Source of the DNA: Rhodanobacter soli
GTDB lineage: Bacteria > Pseudomonadota > Gammaproteobacteria > Xanthomonadales > Rhodanobacteraceae
NCBI RefSeq assembly: GCF_040548735.1
Contig: NZ_JBEPSD010000004.1
Coordinates: forward strand, 79,295 to 143,294
Length of the DNA: 64,000 nt
Reading direction: 5' to 3'
Shown here: in pieces, positions 53,685 to 62,243 of the stretch
Numbering within the stretch: the first letter of the stretch is position 1
Layout of the letters: each line of letters starts with the position of its first letter
Position numbers and translations under genes: made by a program
Notes under the pieces: model-generated
The model's database searches: none
Seen by the model: only the letters and a program-made list of their open reading frames with translations
What the model was told of the DNA's origin: nothing

Positions 53685-54542
53685 CTAATGCTGCATCAGC
53701 ACCGGGATGGAGGCTTCTTCCAGCACGCGTCGGGTGGCGCCGCCGAACACGCGTTCGCGCATGCGCGAGCGGCCATAGGCGCCCATCACCAGCAAGTCCG
53801 CGCCAATGTTTTCGACTTCCTTCAGCAGGATTTCGCCGGCCATCGCGGAGGAGGCGCGGACGTAGCTGGGTCTGGACGTGATGCCGTGGCGCAGCAGATA
53901 GACGAAGGGGTCGAAGCGCGGATGCCCTTCGTCGCCGTCGCGCACATCGCCGTCGACCAGGGTCACTTGTTTCGCGGCCTTGAGGAACGGCAGGGCGGCG
54001 TGGATCGCGCGGATGGCCTCGATGCTGCCATTGCAGCCGATCACGATGCGCTCGAAGCGGATTTCCCGGTTCCAGTGCGGGGGCAGGATCAGGCAGGGCA
54101 CGCGGCAGCCGAGTATCGCCTCGCCGAGGATGTCGAGCAGGCCGGATGCCTGCACCATGTCCCGCTCGATCACCGCGAGATCGTGCCGCGCGCCAAGCCA
54201 GCGCAAAGTAGGGGCGATGCCGGCCCGGGCGACGATCCAGTCGGCGTTGCGCACGCCGGACTGCCGCGCGAATGATTCGAAGGCGGCGTGCTCGTCGGCG
54301 AATTCCGTTCGCGGCTCAAACAGCAGGCCGAGCACGGTGGGTTCGGTGCCGGCTTCGGCACCGCCGAGTTTCCGCAGCGCGGGATCGATGAAGCAGCCCG
54401 TCAGGTTGCTGCCCCAGCGCGCGGCAATCGCGAGGCCGGTTTCGGCGGCGGGACTCCACGGATTGGTTGATGTCACCAGTGCGAGGACATCGCCCGGGCG
54501 TGTCACGGGCGGCGTCGGGCGGGCTTGTTCGGTGGCTGGCAT
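53685..54542 (-). CDS. Tandem universal stress protein
   Basis: A 285-residue protein with two UspA-type halves. The first (about residues 18-140) is degenerate, VLALVTSTNPWSPAAETGLAIAA. The second (about 160-285) ends with DLLVMGAYGRSRMRERVFGGATRRVL, the ATP-binding G-2x-G-9x-G(S/T) pattern. Two-domain USPs are frequent in FNR/Anr regulons. It follows the GNAT gene by 27 nt and should share its FNR-controlled promoter. It may support survival under oxygen limitation. Confidence 0.92.
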   Translation of the reverse strand: MPATEQARPTPPVTRPGDVLALVTSTNPWSPAAETGLAIAARWGSNLTGCFIDPALRKLGGAEAGTEPTVLGLLFEPRTEFADEHAAFESFARQSGVRNADWIVARAGIAPTLRWLGARHDLAVIERDMVQASGLLDILGEAILGCRVPCLILPPHWNREIRFERIVIGCNGSIEAIRAIHAALPFLKAAKQVTLVDGDVRDGDEGHPRFDPFVYLLRHGITSRPSYVRASSAMAGEILLKEVENIGADLLVMGAYGRSRMRERVFGGATRRVLEEASIPVLMQH

Positions 54543-54569
54543 GGTGGAGCGTCCGGGGTTCGCTGGCGG

Positions 54570-55142
54570 TCAGAAGTCGAGGGTGTGGATGGCTTGTGCA
54601 GCGTCATCCGGATCGAGCCGGCGCCGGAAGCCCAGGTAATCGGCCAGCTCGCGCATCGGTTCGTTCTCGGCGGCGTCGATCGAGAACATCCGGCGGAAAC
54701 CGTTCTTGCGCGCGATGTCGATCAGGCGCCGCATCAGCAGCACGCCCAGGCCGCGATGGCGCCAGTCGTCGGCCACCGTCACCGCGCATTCGCATTGCCT
54801 GTCGTCGCCGCTCGCGCTGTAGCGGCTGACCCCGACTTCGCGCAACTCGCCGTTGTCGTGGGCGAGCGCCACGAAGGCCATGCGATCCTGGTAGTCGACG
54901 TCCATCAGCTGGTCGAGCAGGGCCGGGCTCGCTTCCTTCAGGTTGCCCAGGAAGCGGAAACGGCAGGCCTGCTCCGACAGGCGGTTGATGAAGTCCGTCT
55001 CGCGCTGGCGATCCTCCGGGCGCAGCGGGCGTATCAGCACCGGGCTGCCGTCGTTCAGGGTATCGATCCAGTGCGTTCCCTCGATGGCGCCGAAGGGCGC
55101 GGCGGGGGTGGGGGCGTGGTCGGCATGGTGGACGTTGGGCAT
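54570..55142 (-). CDS. GNAT-family N-acetyltransferase
   Basis: A 190-residue acetyltransferase. The acetyl-CoA-binding stretch is CECAVTVADDWRHRGLGVLLMRRLIDIAR, seen here as VADDWRHRGLG (motif A), with EVGVSRY on the preceding strand. It begins with a short region containing DGSPVLIRPLRPED, typical of GNAT domains fused in protein acetyltransferases (Pat-type) or alone. It may acetylate proteins during anaerobiosis; substrate unknown. First gene of the gnat-usp unit. Confidence 0.88.
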   Translation of the reverse strand: MPNVHHADHAPTPAAPFGAIEGTHWIDTLNDGSPVLIRPLRPEDRQRETDFINRLSEQACRFRFLGNLKEASPALLDQLMDVDYQDRMAFVALAHDNGELREVGVSRYSASGDDRQCECAVTVADDWRHRGLGVLLMRRLIDIARKNGFRRMFSIDAAENEPMRELADYLGFRRRLDPDDAAQAIHTLDF

Positions 55143-55254
55143 GATCTGTTCCCGTGGCGGATGAATCGCGGTCGATTCCCATGCCGAAACGGGCAGTCAA
55201 TGCGGCATGGCTCCTTGCAGGGTCCATTTCTACGCCGGCCAATAGCGGTTCGAC

Positions 55255-55268
55255 TTGACCTCGGTCAA
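55255..55268 (-). promoter_or_regulatory. FNR/Dnr-type box upstream of gnat-usp
   Basis: TTGACCTCGGTCAA is a perfect dyad with TTGAC/GTCAA half-sites. On the minus strand a TAGAAA hexamer at 55232-55227 sits at the right distance for a class II activated promoter, giving a start near 55220 and a leader of about 78 nt. Confidence 0.85.
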
Positions 55269-55289
55269 TCCGGAATGAACACGGAAGGC

Positions 55290-56054
55290 TCAGCCGGCGT
55301 CGCGCCGTTTCGACGCCGGCACACCGCTGCTGCGGCAGAGTTCGGCGAGCAGATCGGGGCGGCAGATGCGCACGGATTTGCGGTTGACCTCGAGCACGCC
55401 CATCTCCTCCAGGCGCGAGAACAACCGGCTGACCGTCTCGACCACCAGGCCGAGGTAGTTGGCGATGTCGTAGCGCGACATCGACAGGGTGAGCGCGGTG
55501 CTGTCGCGCTGCAGGCGCTGGTAACGGTCGGCCAGGCTCTTCAGGAAGATCGCCAGCTGTTCCTGTGCCTGCTGCCGGCCCATCATCACCAGGTGGCGGT
55601 GTTCCTCGATCACCTCGCGGCTGATCACCCGCATCAGCTGCCGGTGCAGCGCCGGCACCTCACTGGTGACCTGCTGCAGCCGCGCATAGGGCAGCTCGCA
55701 GATGCTGCTGCGTTCCAGTGCCTCGGCCTGGCTGACGTGCTGGTTCGAAGCCAGCGCGTCGAAGCCGATGATTTCGCCGGGCAGGTGGAAGCCGAGGATC
55801 TGCACGTCGCCGGAATCGTCCAGCACGAAGGTCTTGAGCGAACCGGAGCGCACCACGTAGAGCGCCTCGAACGGGTCGCCATCGCGGTACAGCATGCCGC
55901 CGCGGTCCAGCGTGCGCTTGTCGCGGACCGCCGTGTCCAGCCGTTCCAGGTCGTCGTTGCCGATGCCGGCAGGCAGGCACAGTTCGCTCAAGGCACAGGA
56001 CGAGCAACTGCGTCGCAGCTGGCTCAGATCAAGGACGTTGGTTCCGGGGTCCAT
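55290..56054 (-). CDS. FNR-type oxygen-sensing regulator 2
   Basis: A 254-residue CRP/FNR regulator distinct from the one at 51680. Start ATG 56054 has GAGGA 6 nt upstream; the ATG at 56126 does not. Cluster Cys set: SCSSCALSELC (Cys17, Cys20, Cys26), with a fourth Cys in ERSSICELPY (Cys119). The HTH is YDIANYLGLVVETVSRLFSRL. With a complete Cys set this should also sense oxygen, so the window holds two FNR paralogues. It is divergent from the cytochrome b561 gene across an FNR box. Confidence 0.92.
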   Translation of the reverse strand: MDPGTNVLDLSQLRRSCSSCALSELCLPAGIGNDDLERLDTAVRDKRTLDRGGMLYRDGDPFEALYVVRSGSLKTFVLDDSGDVQILGFHLPGEIIGFDALASNQHVSQAEALERSSICELPYARLQQVTSEVPALHRQLMRVISREVIEEHRHLVMMGRQQAQEQLAIFLKSLADRYQRLQRDSTALTLSMSRYDIANYLGLVVETVSRLFSRLEEMGVLEVNRKSVRICRPDLLAELCRSSGVPASKRRDAG

Positions 56055-56156
56055 CAGCGTCCTCGCAGGGCTTGAGAGGGGCTCGCATGAACCCGGCAGG
56101 CAGCCCGGGCCGTGTGGCCGCACCATAGCATGGCGAGGTACAAATTCCGTGTCTAT

Positions 56157-56170
56157 TTGATCGGGATCAA
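56157..56170. promoter_or_regulatory. FNR box between fnr paralogue 2 and cytochrome b561
   Basis: TTGATCGGGATCAA fits the FNR consensus fully. It lies about 107 nt from the b561 start and 103 nt from the FNR-2 start, so it may act on either gene or both. No -10 hexamer at the class II distance is obvious on either side. Confidence 0.85.
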
Positions 56171-56270
56171 GTCGCGCGCCGATCTTTCATCGCAGGCTGG
56201 CGTACGAGCCGGAGCAACGTGTGATCGCGTCGAACCGGCCGTTGCCGACATTCCACCTGCAGAGATCCCC

Positions 56271-56831
56271 ATGAACTGGAAAAACACCACCGACCGTTAC
56301 GGCTCGCTGTCGATGGCGATGCACTGGCTGATGCTGCTGTTGCTGGCCGCCGTATACGCCTGCATCGAATTGCGCGAGTTCTACCCGCGCGGCAGCGACC
56401 TGCGCGAAGGCCTCAAGACCTGGCATTTCATGCTCGGCCTGTGCGTGCTCGCGCTGGTCGCGCTGCGGCTGGCGATCCGCCTGATGGCGGGGCCGGCACC
56501 GTCGATCCGGCCGGCGCCGCCGGTCTGGCAGCAGCGCCTGGCCGTGCTGATGCACCTGGCGCTGTACGTCTTCCTGGTCGCGATGCCGCTGCTTGGCTGG
56601 CTCACGCTCAGCGCCTCGGGCAAGCCGATCCCGTTCTTCGGCCTGCAGCTGCCGGCGCTGGTGGGGACGGACAAGGCGCTGGCCGGTTCGCTGAAGGACA
56701 TCCACGAGACCATAGGCACCGTCGGCTACTACCTGGTCGGCCTGCATGCGGCGGCCGCGCTGGTGCACCACTACGTGAAGCGGGACGACACCCTGCGGCG
56801 GATGCTGCCGGCACGGCTCAGTCGATCTTGA
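56271..56831 (+). CDS. Cytochrome b561
   Basis: A 186-residue membrane di-heme protein with four TM segments. Heme-ligand His candidates are in SMAMHWLMLLLL (TM1), KTWHFMLGLCVL (TM2), LMHLALYVFLVAMPLLGW (TM3) and LVGLHAAAALVHHYV (TM4). The PIPFFGLQLPAL loop is typical of the bacterial CybB family. It moves electrons between quinone and periplasmic acceptors. The FNR box upstream points to microaerobic or anaerobic expression. Its 3' end overlaps the convergent beta-CASP gene by 14 nt. Confidence 0.93.
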   Translation: MNWKNTTDRYGSLSMAMHWLMLLLLAAVYACIELREFYPRGSDLREGLKTWHFMLGLCVLALVALRLAIRLMAGPAPSIRPAPPVWQQRLAVLMHLALYVFLVAMPLLGWLTLSASGKPIPFFGLQLPALVGTDKALAGSLKDIHETIGTVGYYLVGLHAAAALVHHYVKRDDTLRRMLPARLSRS

Positions 56832-58209
56832 TCGGCTCGTGCAGGCCGGGCAGCTGGACGGCGACGCCGCGCGCGGTCAGTACCTCCTGCATCGCCTGCA
56901 TGCCGCGGCCGTATTCGCCGTGCACCAGGAACACCTTGCGCCGCGGTGCATCGCCCAGCCAGGCCAGCAGCGACGGCTGGTCGGCGTGCGCGGAGAAGCC
57001 GTTGATCGTCCACACCTGCGCGCGCACCGGGATCTCCTCGTTGAACACGCGCACGCTGGCCGCGCCGTCGATGATCCGCCGCGCCAGCGTGCCCTCGGCG
57101 GCATAGCCGACGAACACCACGCTGCTGCGCTCACGCCACAGGTTGTGCTTGAGGTGGTGGCGCACGCGGCCGCCGTTGCACATGCCGGAGCCGGCCAGGA
57201 TGACCGCACCGTCGTCGATGCTGTTGATCGCCATCGACTCGCTGGTCTCGCGGGTGAAATGCAGGCCGGGCATGGCGAACGGATCGCCGTGCCGCAGCTC
57301 GTCCAGGAAATTCTGGTCGAAACATTCCGGGTGGCGGCGGAAGATCTCGGTGGCGGAGATCGCCATCGGCGAATCCAGGAATACCCGCACATGTTGCGGG
57401 ATCGCACCGTCGCGGATGCCGCGGTGCAGGTAGTAGAGGATCTCCTGCGTGCGCTCCAGCGCGAAAGTGGGGATCACCACATTGCCGCGGCGGGTCACAG
57501 TCTCGCGGATGGCCTGGTACATCTCGTCGACCGAGTCGGGCACCGAGCGGTGTGGGCGATCGCCGTAAGTGCTTTCCATCACCACGTAGTCGGCGGCCGG
57601 TGCGGGCGTCGGGTCGCGCAGCAGCGGCCGACCCGGGTTGCCGAGGTCGCCGGAGAACAGCATGCTGCGGCGCTGCTGGCCATCATCCAGTTCGAGCAGG
57701 ACCGAGGCCGAGCCGAGGATGTGGCCGGCGTCGAGGAAGCACGCGGTGACGCCGTCGACGACCGGCACGGTGTCGCCGTAGCCGACATCCGGGCCGAAGA
57801 AATCTAGTGCGTGCAGCGCGTCGTCGAGCGTGTACAGCGGCGCCGCCACTGCCTCGCCGCGGCGGTTGTTGCGCTGGGCGCGGCGCGCGTCCTCTTCCTG
57901 CAGGCCGGCCGCATCCAGCATCACCACCCGTGCCAGTTCGCGAGTGGCGGCGGTGGCGAGGATGCGACCGCGGAAGCCCTGGCGCACCAGCAGCGGGATG
58001 CGCCCGCAATGGTCCAGGTGGGCATGCGTCAGCAGCAGCACGTCGATGCCGGCCGGGTCGAAGCCGAACGGTTCGGCGTTGGCCCGCTCGACCTCCTCGC
58101 TGCCCTGGAACATGCCGCAATCGATCAACACGCGCCGTTCGTTGCAGGTGACCAGGTGACAGGAACCGGTGACCTGCTTGGCGGCGCCATGGCAGCTGTA
58201 GATGATCAT
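56818..58209 (-). CDS. MBL-fold beta-CASP ribonuclease-like protein
   Basis: A 463-residue metallo-beta-lactamase-fold protein of the RNA-processing beta-CASP group. The metal motif is LTHAHLDHCG (His62, His64, Asp66, His67), with LDAGHILGSAS, FSGDLGNPGRP and VMESTYGDR next. The beta-CASP signatures MAISATEIF, GSGMCNGGR and INGFSAHADQ are all present. ATG 58209 overlaps the upstream ATPase stop (ATGA); the frame is open a further 23 codons. Such genes recur in FNR-controlled stress operons with USPs. The RNA target is unknown. Confidence 0.9.
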   Translation of the reverse strand: MIIYSCHGAAKQVTGSCHLVTCNERRVLIDCGMFQGSEEVERANAEPFGFDPAGIDVLLLTHAHLDHCGRIPLLVRQGFRGRILATAATRELARVVMLDAAGLQEEDARRAQRNNRRGEAVAAPLYTLDDALHALDFFGPDVGYGDTVPVVDGVTACFLDAGHILGSASVLLELDDGQQRRSMLFSGDLGNPGRPLLRDPTPAPAADYVVMESTYGDRPHRSVPDSVDEMYQAIRETVTRRGNVVIPTFALERTQEILYYLHRGIRDGAIPQHVRVFLDSPMAISATEIFRRHPECFDQNFLDELRHGDPFAMPGLHFTRETSESMAINSIDDGAVILAGSGMCNGGRVRHHLKHNLWRERSSVVFVGYAAEGTLARRIIDGAASVRVFNEEIPVRAQVWTINGFSAHADQPSLLAWLGDAPRRKVFLVHGEYGRGMQAMQEVLTARGVAVQLPGLHEPIKID

Positions 58210-60749
58210 CGTGTTCTCACATCGGAAACGAACGGTGGGTGCCTGCGTCGCCCCAGCCGGCGCAGGCCTTCCAGCCATGCCGTGGCAACGCCCAGCATGG
58301 CCGCCACGGCCGCCAGCATGATGACGCCGGGCAGGGCTAGTGCCATCACGCTGCGGAAAAAGGGTACGCCGATCACGACCGCCAACATCAGTGCCACGCC
58401 GCCGAACATCCGCGGCAGCCAGGGGTTTTTCGCAGGCGTGCGGGCCAGTGCTGGGCGGGACAGGTCGCGGTTGGCCAGGGTCAGCAGGAACAGGCCGAAC
58501 ACCAGGGTGATGAACACGGCGCTGCGGCCTTGCGCAGCGTCGAGGCCCTGGCCGAGCAGCAGGCTGTAGCCAAATAGCAGGATGCCGGCGAAGCCGAGTC
58601 CCTGGATCACCGCGTAGCGCAGGTTGGCGGCGGCGAACGGGGAGTCCGACGGCGCGCGCGGCGGTCGTCGCATGATGTCATCGGCGGCGGGTTCCGCCTC
58701 GAACACCACCGAGCAGGCCGGATCGATCAGCAGCTCCAGCAGCACGATATGCACCGGCATCAGCAGCACCGGCCAGTGCAGCAGGGTCGGTACCAGCGCC
58801 AGCGCGATGATCGGCATGTGCACGGCGAACACGAAGCGGGTGGCCTTGGTGATGTTGTCGTAGATGCGTCGGCCCTGGCGGATCGCGCTGACGATGCTGG
58901 CGAAGCTGTCGTCCAGCAGCACCAGCGCGGCCGCCTCGCGCGCCACGTCGGTGCCACGCTCGCCCATCGCGATGCCGACGTCGGCGGCCTTCAGTGCGGG
59001 CGCATCGTTCACGCCGTCGCCGGTCATCGCCACCACCTCGCCGCCCTCGCGCAGCAGTTGCACCAGGCGCAGCTTCTGCTCGGGCTTGAGCCGTGCGCAC
59101 AGGTCGACGTGGCGCAGGCGCTCGCGCAACGCGGCGTCGTCCAGCGTCGCCATTTCCGCGCCGGTGATCACCTCGGCACGTTCGCTCAAACCCACCTGAC
59201 GGGCGATCGCGCGCGCGGTGGCGTGGTGGTCGCCGGTCATCATGATGATGCGCACGCCGGCGGTGCGGCATTCGGCGATCGCCGCGGGTACCTCCGGGTG
59301 CGGCGGGTCGACGAAACCGACAAGGCCGAGGAAGCGGAAGTCAAAGTCGTGCTGGCTGCGCGGCCAGCTCGCGCCCTGCCACTCGCCGCGGGCCACGCCG
59401 AGCACGCGCAGGCCGCGTTCGGCCATGGCTTCGACCTGGCGCAGGATGGTCGTGGCGCCGGCGGCGGGCAGGTGGCACAGGTCGATCACCGCCTCCGGCG
59501 CGCCCTTGGTCGCCAACAGGTGCCGGGTGCGCGCATCGCCGCGGAACACGCGGGTCATCGCCAGAATGTCCGGAGACAGGCCGTACTCGAACTCGGGCGA
59601 CCATGCGGCGTGCACGTGTTCGGTGTCGGTGAGCCAGTGCAATCCGAACTGCTGGATCGCCTTCTCCATCGGGTCGAACGGATCCAGTGGCGTGGCCAGC
59701 ATGGCGAACTCGACCAGCTCGTGGAACGGTTCGGGCAGCTCGGTCGAATTCTCGTCGTGGCAGCTGTCGTCGACCAGGCGCAGCTCGGCGACCTGCATGC
59801 GGTTCTGCGTCAGCGTGCCGGTCTTGTCGACCGCCAGCACCGAGATCGCACCCAGCGCCTCCACCGCCGGCACGCGCCGGGTGAGCACCTTGTGCTTCGA
59901 GATCCGCCATGCGCCCAGCGCCAGGAACACGGTGAGGATCACCGGGATTTCCTCTGGCAGGATCGCCATGGTCAGCGCGATGCCGGCCAGCACGCTCTCC
60001 AGCAGGCCGTGTCCGTCCCACAGCCAGCCGAGCAGCGCATACGCCGTGGCCAGCAGCAGCCCGCCGATGGTGAGGTTGCGGATCAGCCGGCGCGAGGCCT
60101 GCTGCAATCCGGATATCGGTTCGACGGTGGACGTGAGCGCCTGGCCGATACGGCCGACGGCGGTGGATTCGGCGACAGCGTGAACCTCGGCAACCCCGAC
60201 GCCCTTGGTCACCACCGTGCTGGCGAACAGCTGGCCGGCATCGTTGCCCGGCAGCTTGGTGACCGGCACCGCCTCGCCGGTGAGCAGCGACTCGTTGACA
60301 TCCAGGTGACCGTCCAGCAGCACGGCATCGGCGGCGATGCGGTCGCCCTCGTGCAGGACCAGCAGGTCGCCGATCACCACCTCGCGACCGGGAATGCGGA
60401 TTTCCTGTCCGCCGCGGATCACCAGCGCGCGCGGGGCGGACAATTCGCGCAACGATTCCAGCGCCCGCTGGGTCTTGCGCTCCTGCGCCAGCGTGATGCC
60501 GATGACCACGAACACGAACGACAGCAGGAACGCCGCCTCGGCGCGGTCGCCCAGCGCCAGGTACAGGCCACCGGCGACCAGCAGCATCAGGAACATCGGC
60601 TCGGTCAGCACGCCGCCGACGATCGCGGCCAGGCTCTTGGGCGTGCTGCCCGGCAGCAGGTTCGGGCCATGTTCGGCCAGTCGCCGCGCGGCTTCGGCCG
60701 GATCAAGCCCGGGGCGGCTGGCCGGTGGCGGTGGCCTTGCCTCACTCAT
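58206..60749 (-). CDS. Cation-translocating P-type ATPase (P2/P3 type)
   Basis: An 847-residue pump. An N-terminal cation-ATPase domain (GLDPAEAARRLAEHGPN) is followed by the actuator with LTGEAVPV, the phosphorylation motif AVDKTGTLTQNRM, and the hinge MTGDGVNDAPALKAADVG. The M4 motif is PEEIP, where calcium pumps have PEGLP and proton pumps other residues, so the ion is uncertain. About eight to ten TM segments are visible. It is third in the SDR-usp-ATPase-beta-CASP operon and overlaps the last gene by 4 nt. Confidence 0.93.
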   Translation of the reverse strand: MSEARPPPPASRPGLDPAEAARRLAEHGPNLLPGSTPKSLAAIVGGVLTEPMFLMLLVAGGLYLALGDRAEAAFLLSFVFVVIGITLAQERKTQRALESLRELSAPRALVIRGGQEIRIPGREVVIGDLLVLHEGDRIAADAVLLDGHLDVNESLLTGEAVPVTKLPGNDAGQLFASTVVTKGVGVAEVHAVAESTAVGRIGQALTSTVEPISGLQQASRRLIRNLTIGGLLLATAYALLGWLWDGHGLLESVLAGIALTMAILPEEIPVILTVFLALGAWRISKHKVLTRRVPAVEALGAISVLAVDKTGTLTQNRMQVAELRLVDDSCHDENSTELPEPFHELVEFAMLATPLDPFDPMEKAIQQFGLHWLTDTEHVHAAWSPEFEYGLSPDILAMTRVFRGDARTRHLLATKGAPEAVIDLCHLPAAGATTILRQVEAMAERGLRVLGVARGEWQGASWPRSQHDFDFRFLGLVGFVDPPHPEVPAAIAECRTAGVRIIMMTGDHHATARAIARQVGLSERAEVITGAEMATLDDAALRERLRHVDLCARLKPEQKLRLVQLLREGGEVVAMTGDGVNDAPALKAADVGIAMGERGTDVAREAAALVLLDDSFASIVSAIRQGRRIYDNITKATRFVFAVHMPIIALALVPTLLHWPVLLMPVHIVLLELLIDPACSVVFEAEPAADDIMRRPPRAPSDSPFAAANLRYAVIQGLGFAGILLFGYSLLLGQGLDAAQGRSAVFITLVFGLFLLTLANRDLSRPALARTPAKNPWLPRMFGGVALMLAVVIGVPFFRSVMALALPGVIMLAAVAAMLGVATAWLEGLRRLGRRRHPPFVSDVRTR

Positions 60750-60786
60750 GCGTCGGTCCGGCTGCCGCTCGCGCCGATGGTGTTGC

Positions 60787-61224
60787 TCAACGGCAAACCA
60801 GTACCGGCACGTCGCCGTTGAGGATCACCTTGTGCGTCTCGCTGCCCAGCAGCAGCCGGTCGAAGCCGCGCCAGCCGTGCGAGGCCATCACGACCAGGTC
60901 GCACTGGTGCTTGCGGGCAGCGCCGACGATCGCCGAATACGGTCGCGCGTCGATCTCGTGGCTGCCCTCGCAGGGCACCCCGGCGGCCTGCGCGCGCTGG
61001 CGCACGTCGGCCAGGTAGCGCTCGGCATTGGCAATGGCTTCCTGGGTGTAGGTCGGCTCGTTGGCCACGACGAATTCGGCGAAATAGACGGACGCGGGAA
61101 ACGGCGCGATCACGTGGAACGCATACACGCGTGCTCCGAGCCTGGCGGCCAGCTCGATGCCGGTGTCGACGGCACGCAGGGAAAGTTCGGAACCGTCGGT
61201 GGGCAGCAGGATGTGCTTGAACAT
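60787..61224 (-). CDS. Single-domain universal stress protein
   Basis: A 145-residue UspA protein. The first strand is HILLPTDGSELS. The ATP-type motif is VMASHGWRGFDRLLLGSETHKVI, seen here as ASHGWRGFDRLLLGSE, close to the G-2x-G-9x-G(S) pattern. It lies 25 nt after the SDR gene and 37 nt before the ATPase gene, so it belongs to the same FNR-controlled operon. The role is presumably energy-stress survival. Confidence 0.95.
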   Translation of the reverse strand: MFKHILLPTDGSELSLRAVDTGIELAARLGARVYAFHVIAPFPASVYFAEFVVANEPTYTQEAIANAERYLADVRQRAQAAGVPCEGSHEIDARPYSAIVGAARKHQCDLVVMASHGWRGFDRLLLGSETHKVILNGDVPVLVCR

Positions 61225-61249
61225 AGGGACTCCTCATGGCTCGGGATGA

Positions 61250-62011
61250 TCAGCGGCAGGTATAGCCGCCATCGATGACCAGCTCGCTGCCGGTCACGAA
61301 CTTCGACTCGTCGGAGGCGAGGTAGACCACGCCCCAGGCGATGTCGTCCGGCTCGCCCATGTGGCCGAGCGGATGCAGCGCACCGGTCTCGCGCCGGTGT
61401 TGCACCGGGTCGCCGCCCATCGAGGCGATGTGCTGCTCGACCATCGGCGTCCAGATGAAGCCGGGATGGATCGAGTTGACCCGGATGCGGTCTGCGGCGT
61501 ACAGCAACGCGTCGGTCTTGCTCATCAGGCGCACCGCGCCCTTGGACGCATGGTAGGGCGGCAGGTCGGGCGCACCGACCAGGCCGTAGATCGACGACAA
61601 GTTGATGATGCTGCCGCCACCGGCCGCGCGCAGCGGTGCGATCGCGTGCTTGGTGCAGAAGAACACGCCCTTCACGTTGACCGCCTGCACCCGGTCCCAT
61701 TCGGCCTCGGTGAGTTCGTGGGTCGGCTTGTTCGGCCCGGCGATGCCGGCGTTGTTGACGAGGACGTCCAGCCGTCCGAACGCGGCCACGGTGGCGCTGA
61801 TCGCCGCCGCCACGTCGGCTTCCACGGCCACATCGACGTGGAAGTAACGGGCCGATTCACCCAGCGCGGCGGCCAGTTCCTGCCCCGTGCCGTCATGCAC
61901 GTCGACGATCGCCACCCGCGCGCCGGCTTCCACCATCCGGCGTGCGCAGGCGGCGCCAATGCCCACCGATCCACCGGTCACCATGGCCACCTTGCCGCTC
62001 AGCCTGTTCAT
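61250..62011 (-). CDS. Short-chain dehydrogenase/reductase
   Basis: A 253-residue classical SDR. ATG 62011 has GGAGGG about 7 nt upstream; the frame is open a further 23 codons across the FNR box region. NAD(P) motif TGGSVGIG (GxxxGxG), NNAG, catalytic Ser in NLSSIYG, and YHASK (YxxxK). Asp in VDVHDG after the second strand suggests NAD(H) preference. The substrate is unknown. First gene of a four-gene operon. Confidence 0.93.
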   Translation of the reverse strand: MNRLSGKVAMVTGGSVGIGAACARRMVEAGARVAIVDVHDGTGQELAAALGESARYFHVDVAVEADVAAAISATVAAFGRLDVLVNNAGIAGPNKPTHELTEAEWDRVQAVNVKGVFFCTKHAIAPLRAAGGGSIINLSSIYGLVGAPDLPPYHASKGAVRLMSKTDALLYAADRIRVNSIHPGFIWTPMVEQHIASMGGDPVQHRRETGALHPLGHMGEPDDIAWGVVYLASDESKFVTGSELVIDGGYTCR

Positions 62012-62066
62012 GGCGAACCCTCCACAAAAGAGGATTTCAGGATGGACTTGCCCAGACGGCGCGATA

Positions 62067-62080
62067 TTGACCGGAGTCAT
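62067..62080 (-). promoter_or_regulatory. FNR/Dnr-type box upstream of the SDR operon
   Basis: TTGACCGGAGTCAT, nine of ten dyad positions of TTGAC-N4-GTCAA. It lies 56-69 nt before the SDR start. The -10 at the class II distance is weak (CATCCT, 62044-62039). It would control SDR, usp, P-type ATPase and beta-CASP genes. Confidence 0.75.
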
Positions 62081-62169
62081 ACGGACTGCATATTGATGCC
62101 GGCGACCGCAGGCGCTGGGGCGGCTGGTTTTGCCGCTGCCTGAATCGCCCCGCGTACGCCACGCGCCGC

Positions 62170-62183
62170 CTGATGCAGGTCAA
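62170..62183 (+). promoter_or_regulatory. FNR/Dnr-type box upstream of nnrS
   Basis: CTGATGCAGGTCAA, one mismatch from TTGAT-N4-(A/G)TCAA. Its centre is 68 nt before ATG 62244. At -41.5 transcription would start near 62218, which places the upstream ATG at 62202 outside the transcript and favours 62244. Confidence 0.7.
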
Positions 62184-62243
62184 TGCCACCGCCCGTCGGA
62201 CATGCGAGCATGGCAAATCGTTTTCATTCAAGTTGGCTTCGGC

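Noticed and set aside
53190..54275. 361-codon plus-strand frame continuing the nnrS fragment
   Set aside because: After the NnrS-like part it runs antisense through the usp gene and has no conserved residues, so it is not an intact gene.
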